From contig CALCWL010000288.1 in assembly GCA_937906285.1 (NCBI GenBank), positions 1 to 6,568 on the forward strand: a stretch of 6,568 nucleotides of DNA, in the 5' to 3' direction. This DNA comes from an uncultured Rhodanobacter sp. GTDB taxonomy: Bacteria; Pseudomonadota; Gammaproteobacteria; Xanthomonadales; Rhodanobacteraceae. Both the position numbers and the translations under genes were made by a program. Position 1 is the first letter of the stretch. Every line of letters begins with the position of its first letter. Under the pieces are notes generated by a model that was not told the DNA's origin, did not search any database, and saw only the letters and a program-made list of their open reading frames with translations. Below, piece by piece: positions 1-5,150 of the stretch.

Positions 1-987
1 GCCGAACGGCCCCAGCAGCACGGTGTGCAGCGACTGGTAGCCGTTCGCCTTGGGAATCGCGATGAAATCCTTGAAGCGGCGGTCGACCGGCTTGTACAGC
101 GCATGCACCGCGCCCAGCGCGATGTAGCAACTGGTGGCGCTGTCGACCACCACGCGAAAGCCGTAGACGTCCATCAACTGCGCGAACGTCTTGTGCTCGT
201 TGCGCATCTTCGAATAGATGCTCCACGGCGACTTGATCCGGCCGACCACATGGGCGCTCAGGTGCTCGGCTGCCAGTTGCGTGGTCAGTGCGGTCTCGAT
301 CTTGCCCATCACCTCGCGGCGATTGCCCAGCGCGGCGCGGATGCGCTCGCTGATGACGCGGTAGCGGTCGGGATACAGCGCGCGGAAGCCGAGGTCCTGC
401 AGCTCGGCCTTGAACTTGTTCATGCCCAGGCGCTGTGCGATCGGCGCGAAGATCTCCAGCGTCTCGCGCGCGATGCGGCGGCGCGAGACCGGGTCCTTGG
501 CGCCCAGCGTGCGCATGTTGTGCAGGCGGTCGGCCAGCTTGATCAGGATCACGCGGATGTCGCGCGCCATCGCCAGCAGCATCTTGCGGAAGCTTTCCGC
601 GTCCGCTTCCTGGCGCGTGCCGAAGCGCATCTTGTCCAGCTTGGTGACGCCGTCCACCAGCTCGGCCACCACCTCGCCGAACTCGCCAGCCAGCGCCTCG
701 CGGCTCAGTTCGGTGTCTTCCAGCGTGTCGTGCAGGATCGCCGCGATGATCGTCTCGGCGTCCAGCCCGAGCTCGGCCAGGATGCTGGCCACCGCCACCG
801 GATGGGTGATGTACGGCTCGCCGCTCTTGCGCTCCTGCCCGGCATGCGCCTGGGCGCCGACGGCGTACGCACGCAACACCAGGGTCACTTGCGCGGGAGG
901 CAGATAGGCAATGCGCTCTTTCAGCGCCAGTACGTAGGGTGGCCAGGCGGCCGGATCGACCGGGGCCGGTGGAGCGGTCGCGGGCAT
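1..987 (-). CDS. spoT: Bifunctional (p)ppGpp synthetase/hydrolase SpoT, 5' part (3' end beyond window)
   Basis: RelA/SpoT-family enzyme that makes and degrades the alarmone (p)ppGpp in the cytoplasm. The first 329 residues are present; the remaining synthetase residues and the TGS and ACT regions lie beyond the left edge. The HD hydrolase domain is intact: RKSGEPYITHP with H62, the HDTLED motif H86-D87 with E90-D91, and LIKLADRLHNMRT with D153. These are spaced exactly as the metal-binding residues of the Streptococcus Rel enzyme, shifted by 9. The synthetase domain begins around residue 250 (RIKSPWSIYSKM, then D273 in MDVYGFRVV) and includes RFKD (304-307) and IPKANGYQSLHT. RxKD is the signature of bifunctional Rel/SpoT enzymes; RelA has ExDD. 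The ATG at 987 was chosen because it gives a SpoT-like N-terminus; the Shine-Dalgarno sequence is weak (AGG). It lies 121 bases downstream of rpoZ on the same strand, consistent with an rpoZ-spoT transcript. Family assignment is very secure. Confidence 0.96.
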   Translation of the reverse strand, partial: MPATAPPAPVDPAAWPPYVLALKERIAYLPPAQVTLVLRAYAVGAQAHAGQERKSGEPYITHPVAVASILAELGLDAETIIAAILHDTLEDTELSREALAGEFGEVVAELVDGVTKLDKMRFGTRQEADAESFRKMLLAMARDIRVILIKLADRLHNMRTLGAKDPVSRRRIARETLEIFAPIAQRLGMNKFKAELQDLGFRALYPDRYRVISERIRAALGNRREVMGKIETALTTQLAAEHLSAHVVGRIKSPWSIYSKMRNEHKTFAQLMDVYGFRVVVDSATSCYIALGAVHALYKPVDRRFKDFIAIPKANGYQSLHTVLLGPFG

Positions 988-995
988 CGGTGCCT

Positions 996-1013
996 GGCGC
1001 CGGCTCAGGCGCC
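996..1013 (-). promoter_or_regulatory. GC-only hairpin just upstream of the spoT start
   Basis: In the transcript, GGCGCC is followed by a 6-nt loop (TGAGCC) and a second GGCGCC, giving a perfect 6-bp all-GC stem. It ends 8 bases before the spoT ATG, overlapping where a ribosome would bind, and the gene has no strong Shine-Dalgarno sequence. It might limit SpoT translation, but GGCGCC is self-complementary and common in GC-rich DNA, so function is a guess. Confidence 0.3.
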
Positions 1014-1108
1014 CACCCCGCGAGCCCGGGACCCGGAGACTGCCGCCCGCGCGCGCATGCTCATGCCCCGCCGGGCACGATCGCGGCAGCGCCGGCAGTC
1101 ATCGTTCA

Positions 1109-1399
1109 TCAGTCGTCGCCGCCCTTGGAGAGGTCGTCGTCGACTTCCGCGGCGGCCCACTCCAGCGCTTCGCGCTCGGCGCGCTCGCGCTCGGCCTTGT
1201 CGATCTGGTCGATCGTGGCCTGGTCGATGCGGCGGGCGGCGATCTCGCGCAGCGCCAGCACGGTGGGCTTGTCGTGGTCGGGATTGACCGCCGGTTCGGC
1301 ACCCTTCTCGAGCTGTCGTGCGCGCTTGGTCGCCATCAGCACCAGCTCGAATCGGTTGTCGACCACCTCGAGGCAGTCCTCCACGGTAATGCGTGCCAT
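1109..1399 (-). CDS. rpoZ: DNA-directed RNA polymerase omega subunit
   Basis: Small (96 aa) subunit that helps fold and assemble beta-prime into RNA polymerase and forms part of ppGpp binding site 1. The protein begins MARITVEDCLEVVDNRFELV and continues with ATKRARQLEKG (23-33) and the conserved DKPTVLALREIA (43-54), all typical of omega. The extreme N-terminal ARIT residues correspond to the E. coli ARVT residues at the omega/beta-prime ppGpp pocket (established knowledge). The C-terminus is charged and helical, ending SKGGDD. The ATG at 1399 is preceded by GAAGGA at 6 bases; a longer reading back to 1564 would run through the promoter and lacks homology. spoT follows on the same strand 121 bases downstream. 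The usual upstream neighbour gmk is not adjacent here: the mla locus lies between. Confidence 0.97.
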   Translation of the reverse strand: MARITVEDCLEVVDNRFELVLMATKRARQLEKGAEPAVNPDHDKPTVLALREIAARRIDQATIDQIDKAERERAEREALEWAAAEVDDDLSKGGDD

Positions 1400-1405
1400 G
1401 TGAAA

Positions 1406-1411
1406 TCCTTC
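1406..1411 (-). promoter_or_regulatory. Ribosome binding site of rpoZ
   Basis: GAAGGA lies 6 bases upstream of the ATG at 1399 and fixes the rpoZ start against the longer in-frame reading. Confidence 0.8.
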
Positions 1412-1438
1412 GGAGAATAGTGACTTATACGGTCGACC

Positions 1439-1467
1439 AGTGTAGCCAGCAGGTGCTTTGCTGGCAA
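1439..1467 (-). promoter_or_regulatory. Predicted sigma70 promoter of rpoZ(-spoT)
   Basis: Read on the minus strand: TTGCCA (1462-1467) as -35, a 17-base spacer, then TACACT (1439-1444) as -10. A TG two bases before the -10 (TGGCTACACT) makes it an extended -10. Predicted transcription start is near 1432, giving a leader of about 33 bases before the rpoZ ATG. This gives rpoZ its own promoter, which fits its separation from gmk. It is a motif match only. Confidence 0.7.
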
Positions 1468-1554
1468 TGCGGGCGACGCGTATCATGGCGGGCTGGCCAC
1501 GGACCCGGCTGCATTCACGAAAGCGGCCCGAAAGCCGTGCAAGATATAAAACCA

Positions 1555-1574
1555 GACAGTACACTTATACTGTC
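1555..1574 (+). promoter_or_regulatory. 20-bp palindrome over the predicted mlaA -10 element (candidate operator)
   Basis: GACAGTA, a 6-base spacer (CACTTA), then TACTGTC form a perfect 7+7 bp inverted repeat in an AT-rich patch of otherwise GC-rich DNA. It contains TATACT (1566-1571), the best -10 match upstream of mlaA; the -35 region is poor (for example GATATA at 1543-1548). A factor bound here would cover the promoter. The right half recurs with one mismatch (ACTTATACGGTC, 1423-1434) at the predicted rpoZ transcription start. The regulator is unknown. The half-site orientation is opposite to the E. coli LexA box, so LexA is not proposed. Confidence 0.5.
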
Positions 1575-1597
1575 CTCGACGCGAATCCCCACCCCCG

Positions 1598-2425
1598 ATG
1601 CCTCCTTTGCCTCGCCCCCGTTCCTTGAGCCGCTGGTTGACGGTGCTCGCGATTGTCTTGCTGGCGGGCTGCGCCATCGCCAAGCCGCGCACCGACGACC
1701 CGCTGGAGAAGTTCAATCGCGGCGCGTACCAGTTCAACACCGCGGTGGACGAAGTGGCCATACGGCCGGTGGCGCTGGTCTACCGCAAGGTCACCAATCC
1801 GCCGGTGCGGCGCTCGTTCAGCGACTTTTTCACCAACATCCGCACACCGGTCACGGTCGCCAACGACTTGCTGCAGGCGCGGCCCAAGCAGGCCCTGCAG
1901 AGCACCGCCCGTTTCCTGGTCAACCTCACCCTGGGCATCGGCGGTTTCTTCGACCCGGCCAGCCAGTTGGGGCTGCCGATCGAGGACAACGACTTCGGCA
2001 TCACGCTGGCGCGCTGGGGTGCGCCGGAAGGCGATTTCCTGATGCTGCCGCTGTTCGGTCCCAGCACCGCGCGCGACATGTGGCGGATGCCGGTGGACAG
2101 CTATTTCTTCGACCCGCTGAGCCTGTACGCCGCCAACCATCACTACAACGGCCTGCAGTACGCGCCGCAGGCGATGTACCTGATCACGCTGCGCTCGCGC
2201 GCGATCGACGCGGAGAGTTTCCTGCAATCGGCCTACGACCCGTACGTGTTCATCCGCGACGCCTACCGGCAACAGCGCCTGTACAAGCTTTACGACGGCA
2301 ACCCGCCGGCAGCGCTGATCGAACGGATGCAGGGACTGGATACGCCGGGCTTCGACCCGGACGAGCTGCTGGAGCAGCAGCACGATTGGGAAAAGGGCCA
2401 CGCCAAGCAGGACAGCCAGCACTGA
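1598..2425 (+). CDS. mlaA: Outer-membrane phospholipid-removal lipoprotein MlaA (VacJ)
   Basis: MlaA is a ring-shaped outer-membrane lipoprotein that takes mislocalised phospholipids from the outer leaflet and passes them to MlaC. The 275-residue protein starts with a lipoprotein signal peptide: basic n-region (R6, R8, R12), hydrophobic stretch 13-22, and lipobox LLAGC with C25 as the lipidated residue. Residue +2 is Ala, so Lol sorting to the outer membrane is expected. Family motifs follow in order: DPLEKFNR (34-41), NPPVRR (67-72), LVNLTLGIGGFFDPAS (107-122), DFGITLARWG (132-141), GDFLMLPLFGPSTARD (145-160) and YDPYVFIRDAY (213-223). The FN pair at 39-40 matches the E. coli N-terminal segment where gain-of-function deletions map. 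The ATG at 1598 is the start compatible with the signal peptide, though no Shine-Dalgarno sequence precedes it. It is divergent from rpoZ and convergent with mlaB. Confidence 0.95.
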   Translation: MPPLPRPRSLSRWLTVLAIVLLAGCAIAKPRTDDPLEKFNRGAYQFNTAVDEVAIRPVALVYRKVTNPPVRRSFSDFFTNIRTPVTVANDLLQARPKQALQSTARFLVNLTLGIGGFFDPASQLGLPIEDNDFGITLARWGAPEGDFLMLPLFGPSTARDMWRMPVDSYFFDPLSLYAANHHYNGLQYAPQAMYLITLRSRAIDAESFLQSAYDPYVFIRDAYRQQRLYKLYDGNPPAALIERMQGLDTPGFDPDELLEQQHDWEKGHAKQDSQH

Positions 2426-2430
2426 GTCTG

Positions 2431-2455
2431 TGCTGGCGCTGCACTCACGCCAGCA
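2431..2455. terminator. Hairpin between convergent mlaA and mlaB (possible bidirectional terminator)
   Basis: TGCTGGCG (2431-2438), a 9-nt loop and CGCCAGCA (2448-2455) form a perfect 8-bp stem readable from both strands. It starts 5 bases after the mlaA stop, and the mlaB stop codon (2445-2447) lies in its loop. Neither side has a clear T-tract, so intrinsic termination is uncertain; it may instead protect 3' ends. Confidence 0.45.
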
Positions 2456-2744
2456 GCGTATCGACCTCGCAGACCCGGGCCAGCGCCTGCATGCTGGCCG
2501 GCATCCCGACCACCTGCAGCGGACGACCACGCCGGTTCGCTTCCGCGGCGGCAGCCAGCACGCAGGCCAGGCCCGCGCTGTCGCAATGACTGACGCCGGC
2601 CAGGTCAAGTTGCGCCACCTCGCCGTCCAGCGCCGCCCGCATGGCCACGAGCGCAGCCGCGGCGCTGTCGAAATCCAGCACGCCGTTCACCGCCAAGGCG
2701 GCTGGCGCCACGAAGTCGAGGCGGAAGTCCAATGGCGCGTTCAC
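2445..2744 (-). CDS. mlaB: STAS-domain protein MlaB of the Mla ABC transporter
   Basis: MlaB is a small cytoplasmic STAS protein that binds the ATPase MlaF and supports assembly and activity of MlaFEDB. The 99-residue product has the STAS fold pattern: beta-rich N-terminus (LAVNGVLDFDSA, 17-28), then LDLAGVSHCDSAGLA (46-60) with D55-S56-A57-G58 at the position of the E. coli DTGG motif, where Thr52 matters for function. LQVVGMP (76-82) and a C-terminal helix follow. Sequence conservation outside the STAS core is low, as usual, and position in the operon supports the call. Translation begins at a GTG overlapping the mlaC stop (GTGA), with AAGGA 6 bases upstream inside mlaC, indicating translational coupling. 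It is the last gene of the mla operon. Confidence 0.88.
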   Translation of the reverse strand: MNAPLDFRLDFVAPAALAVNGVLDFDSAAAALVAMRAALDGEVAQLDLAGVSHCDSAGLACVLAAAAEANRRGRPLQVVGMPASMQALARVCEVDTLLA

Positions 2745-3424
2745 TGGCTGTCCTTGCTGTCCTTTTCCAGCGTATCGAGCGCCTTCTCGCCCTGGGTTTC
2801 CAGGTTGGTGATCAGCTGTTCGATGCCGACCTTGCGGATCTCCGCATCGACCTGGTTGCGGTAATTGGTGACGTAGGAGATGCCTTCGATGATCACGTCG
2901 TACGCCTTCCAGTCGCCGTTGCGGCTCTTGCGGAACGCGTAGTCGATCGACACCAGCTTGCCGTCATCCAGCACCACCTGGGTGCGCACCACGGTGCGCT
3001 TGTCGTTGAGGTCCCCGTTGAACGGCAGCACCTTGACCTTGCCGCGGGTGTAGTTGAGCAGACCCTCGGCGTAGCGATGAGTGATCGAGTTGTAGAACGC
3101 CTTGGCAAAGCGGTCGCGCTGCGCCGGGGTGGCCTCGCGCGCGTGCCGGCCGAGCACCAGGATCGAGGCGTAGTCGATGTCGAAGTGCGGCAGGAACACG
3201 TCGTCGATGATGGCGATCAGTTTTTCCTTGTCGCGCTTGAGCTCGTCGCGGTGGCCCTCGATCGCGGTAGCCAGCTGGTCGGCGATGCCCTGCACGATCT
3301 GCACCGGGGTCTGCTGGACAGCCGCCGGCGCAGCAGCGGCCGCGGCAGCATCCTGGGCGAAAGCCGGCGCGCCGACCACGGTGGCAAACGCAAGGGCGGT
3401 GGCAAGGGCCAGTCTGCGCAGCAT
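2741..3424 (-). CDS. mlaC: Periplasmic phospholipid-binding shuttle MlaC
   Basis: MlaC (Ttg2D family) carries phospholipid across the periplasm between MlaA and MlaD. The 227-residue precursor has a Sec signal peptide (MLRRLALATALAFATVVGAPAFA) with likely cleavage after A23 (AFA/QD), then an Ala-rich stretch (25-35). Family motifs follow: VFLPHFDIDYASILVLGRHAR (76-96), ATPAQRDRFAKAF (98-110), and the late NGDWKAYDVIIEGISYVTNYR region near 168-188, matching E. coli GNWQAYDMIAEGVS. E. coli MlaC is 211 aa; the difference is mostly the Ala-rich linker and the tail. The ATG at 3424 has a strong Shine-Dalgarno sequence (AAGGAG, spacing 7) and follows mlaD by 60 bases, the longest gap after mlaF in the operon, which holds a GC hairpin. 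The strong signal fits a need for more MlaC than membrane subunits (inference). Confidence 0.95.
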   Translation of the reverse strand: MLRRLALATALAFATVVGAPAFAQDAAAAAAAPAAVQQTPVQIVQGIADQLATAIEGHRDELKRDKEKLIAIIDDVFLPHFDIDYASILVLGRHAREATPAQRDRFAKAFYNSITHRYAEGLLNYTRGKVKVLPFNGDLNDKRTVVRTQVVLDDGKLVSIDYAFRKSRNGDWKAYDVIIEGISYVTNYRNQVDAEIRKVGIEQLITNLETQGEKALDTLEKDSKDSQ

Positions 3425-3431
3425 GGAATTA

Positions 3432-3437
3432 CTCCTT
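3432..3437 (-). promoter_or_regulatory. Ribosome binding site of mlaC
   Basis: AAGGAG lies 7 bases before the mlaC ATG and is the strongest Shine-Dalgarno sequence in the locus. Confidence 0.8.
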
Positions 3438-3447
3438 GGGGCATGGA

Positions 3448-3465
3448 CGGCGGCAGGCGCCGCCG
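3448..3465 (-). promoter_or_regulatory. Intercistronic hairpin between mlaD and mlaC
   Basis: CGGCGGC, a 4-nt loop (GCCT) and GCCGCCG form a perfect 7-bp all-GC stem in the 60-base mlaD-mlaC gap, upstream of the mlaC ribosome binding site. There is no T-run, so it is unlikely to terminate. It could block exonuclease decay or mark a processing site that sets mlaC levels apart from mlaFED. Confidence 0.4.
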
Positions 3466-3484
3466 ACGGGGATTCGATGGGGTT

Positions 3485-4339
3485 CTACTGCTTGCCGCTG
3501 CCGGCATCCTTCTTGTCGCCGGGCGAACCATTGACCAGGAACTTGCCGATCAGATCCTCCAGCTGCATCGCGGACTGGGTCAGGATCATCTCGTCGCCGT
3601 TCTTGAGCACGTCGGGCGAGCCGCCCGGCTGGATCGCAACATACTGGCTGCCGATCAAACCGCTGGTGAACACCGCGGCGGCCGAATCGTCGGGAATCTG
3701 GTCGTAGCGCTTGTCGATCGCCAGGATGACCTCGGCATTGAGCTTGGTCGGGTCGGCGCGCACCGATTGCACACTGCCGATCACCACGCCGGCCATCTTC
3801 ACCGGCGCGCCCGCCGACAAGGTGCCCACGTTGGTGAAATCGGCCTTGACCAGGTAGCTGCCGCCGATATTGTCGACCACGCCGCCGGCACCGAAGAACT
3901 TGCCCAGCATCTCCTCCAGCGGTTGCGAGGATTTGGTCCGCGCCAGCGTGCCGCCGGCGGCCACCATCTGTTTCGCGCTGCCGTAGTCGATGCCCACGTA
4001 CTGGTCGCCGAGCAGGCCGCTGGTGAAGATCGTGGCCACCGAATCCTGCGGGATATGGTCGTAGCGCTTGTCGATGGACAGCTTCACCTCGGCCGCATCT
4101 CGCCCCGGCGCCAGCGTGATCGACTGCACCTGACCGACGCGCACACCGGCGATCTTCACCGGCGCGCGCTCCTTGAGCTGGCCGATGTTGGTGAACTGCG
4201 CGCTGACGTCGTAGCTGTCGCCCTGGCGCACGTTGTTGGCGACCGAGCTGGTCTGCGTCGCCAGGTAGGCCAGCGCGGCGAAGCCCAGCACGATGAACAG
4301 GCCGGTGCCGACGGCATAGGAACTTCTCGGTTGGCTCAC
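3485..4339 (-). CDS. mlaD: MlaD with two tandem MCE domains (inner-membrane lipid-transfer subunit)
   Basis: MlaD is anchored in the inner membrane and forms a hexameric MCE ring above the MlaFE transporter, passing lipid to or from MlaC. The 284-residue protein has one N-terminal membrane helix (about 8-27), then MCE domain 1 (about 42-117) and MCE domain 2 (about 161-236). Each holds FTN-G-L, APVK-AGV, IDKRYD-IP and a TSGL(L/I)G pore-loop motif (106-111 and 225-230). Each is followed by a short amphipathic helix (LEEMLGKF 141-148; LEDLIGKF 260-267). The repeats align gaplessly at offset 119 with 46 of 76 core residues identical by my count. E. coli MlaD is 183 aa with one MCE domain. The GTG at 4339 was chosen because GAGGA lies 7 bases upstream; an upstream TTG at 4363 would add 8 residues but has no such signal. 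It follows mlaE by 34 bases. The family is certain; the two-domain form is the unusual part. Confidence 0.94.
   Translation of the reverse strand: MSQPRSSYAVGTGLFIVLGFAALAYLATQTSSVANNVRQGDSYDVSAQFTNIGQLKERAPVKIAGVRVGQVQSITLAPGRDAAEVKLSIDKRYDHIPQDSVATIFTSGLLGDQYVGIDYGSAKQMVAAGGTLARTKSSQPLEEMLGKFFGAGGVVDNIGGSYLVKADFTNVGTLSAGAPVKMAGVVIGSVQSVRADPTKLNAEVILAIDKRYDQIPDDSAAAVFTSGLIGSQYVAIQPGGSPDVLKNGDEMILTQSAMQLEDLIGKFLVNGSPGDKKDAGSGKQ
3539..4216 (-). repeat. Internal tandem duplication encoding the two MCE units of mlaD
   Basis: Unit 1 occupies 3896-4216 and unit 2 occupies 3539-3859, a period of 357 bases (119 codons) with no net insertion or deletion. Over the full 107-residue unit I count 55 identical residues, concentrated in the MCE core. 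A 20-base stretch is identical in DNA between 4056-4075 and 3699-3718, encoding the IDKRYD segment. This points to in-frame duplication of an MCE domain plus its trailing helix within mlaD. Confidence 0.85.
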
Positions 4340-4346
4340 GGCAGAA

Positions 4347-4351
4347 TCCTC
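4347..4351 (-). promoter_or_regulatory. Ribosome binding site deciding the mlaD start
   Basis: GAGGA lies 7 bases before the GTG at 4339. It supports that start over the in-frame TTG at 4363, which has no such sequence before it. Confidence 0.7.
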
Positions 4352-4373
4352 GGAAAACGACAAGTCATGGCAG

Positions 4374-5150
4374 TCACATCAGAAAGGCGGTGAGGACGAA
4401 GTCCAGCGCCAGGATGGCGATCGACGAGGCGACCACGGTGCGGGTGGTGGCATAGGCCACGCCCTCGCTGGTCGGCGGCGTGGTGAAGCCCTGGAACACC
4501 GCGATCAGCGACACCACCGCGCCGAACGCCAGGCTCTTCAGCAGCACGCCGTTGACGATGTCGGTGTGCACGTCGACCTGGGCGGTCATGTTCGACCAGA
4601 ACGTGCCGTTGTCGATGCCGAGCCAGGTCACGCCAACCAGGTGGCCGCCGAAGATCGCCATGGCGCAGAACACGCAGCACAGCAGCGGCATCGCGATCAG
4701 CCCGGCCAGGAAGCGCGGCGTGGCCACGTAGGCGACCGGGTCGACCGCCATCATCTCCATCGCGGAAATCTGGTCGGTGGCGCGCATCAGGCCGATCTCG
4801 GCGGTGACCGCGGTGCCGGCGCGCCCGGCGAACAGCAGCGCGGTGACCACCGGCCCCAGTTCGCGGTACACCGACAGCGCCACCACCATGCCGCTGGCCG
4901 AGGTGCCGCCGAAGATCGACAGCACGTGGTACAGCTGCAGCATCAGCACCATGCCGACGAACAGGCCGCAGACCATGATGATGGTCAGGCTCATGGCGCC
5001 GACGAACCACAGCTGGCGGGTGGTTTCGCGCAGGTAGCGGAAGCTGCGCGGGATCGCTCCCAGCAGGGTCAGCAGGAACAGGCCGCAGGCGCCGATCTGC
5101 GCCAGCGACTGGGTCACCACGTTGCGGGACTGCGGCGCGCGCGCGTTCAT
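4374..5150 (-). CDS. mlaE: Mla ABC transporter permease MlaE
   Basis: MlaE is the inner-membrane permease of the MlaFEDB complex; two copies form the lipid pathway between the MlaF ATPases and the MlaD ring. The 258-residue length matches E. coli (260). It shows an N-terminal amphipathic/hydrophobic segment (about 19-33) and membrane helices around 47-75, 86-108, 146-170, 200-222 and 237-257. The family hallmark runs from YRELGPVVTALLFAGRAG (95-112) through TAEIGLMRATDQISAMEMMAVDP (116-138), which includes the coupling segment contacting MlaF. The ATG at 5150 overlaps the mlaF stop (ATGA), and GGAG lies 7 bases upstream, so translation is probably coupled to mlaF. An in-frame extension to 5252 would lie entirely inside mlaF and is not used. 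Confidence 0.96.
   Translation of the reverse strand: MNARAPQSRNVVTQSLAQIGACGLFLLTLLGAIPRSFRYLRETTRQLWFVGAMSLTIIMVCGLFVGMVLMLQLYHVLSIFGGTSASGMVVALSVYRELGPVVTALLFAGRAGTAVTAEIGLMRATDQISAMEMMAVDPVAYVATPRFLAGLIAMPLLCCVFCAMAIFGGHLVGVTWLGIDNGTFWSNMTAQVDVHTDIVNGVLLKSLAFGAVVSLIAVFQGFTTPPTSEGVAYATTRTVVASSIAILALDFVLTAFLM

Noticed and set aside
1064..1077. 5-bp stem (TGCCC/GGGCA) between rpoZ and spoT as a terminator
   Set aside because: The stem is short and has no T-tract. It is not distinguishable from chance in this GC-rich gap, and spoT likely needs read-through.
25..1287. 420-codon open frame on the plus strand
   Set aside because: Antisense to spoT and rpoZ, with low-complexity Arg/Ala/His composition. 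The opposite strand encodes clearly conserved proteins.
1109..1564. Longer rpoZ starting at 1564
   Set aside because: The extra 55 residues would run across the predicted promoter and have no omega homology; the ATG at 1399 has a good ribosome site.
1555..1574. LexA (SOS) box at the mlaA palindrome
   Set aside because: The half-sites read ACAGTA then TACTGT with a 6-base spacer, the reverse order of the E. coli LexA box, so SOS control is not supported.
1565..2608. 347-codon open frame on the minus strand across mlaA
   Set aside because: It covers mlaA and the end of mlaB in a different frame and has no domain; mlaA has signal peptide and family motifs.
2732..4393. 553-codon open frame on the plus strand
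   Set aside because: It lies antisense to mlaC and mlaD, is rich in His, Arg, Gln and Ala, has no recognisable domain, and is the expected GC-rich mirror of strongly supported genes.
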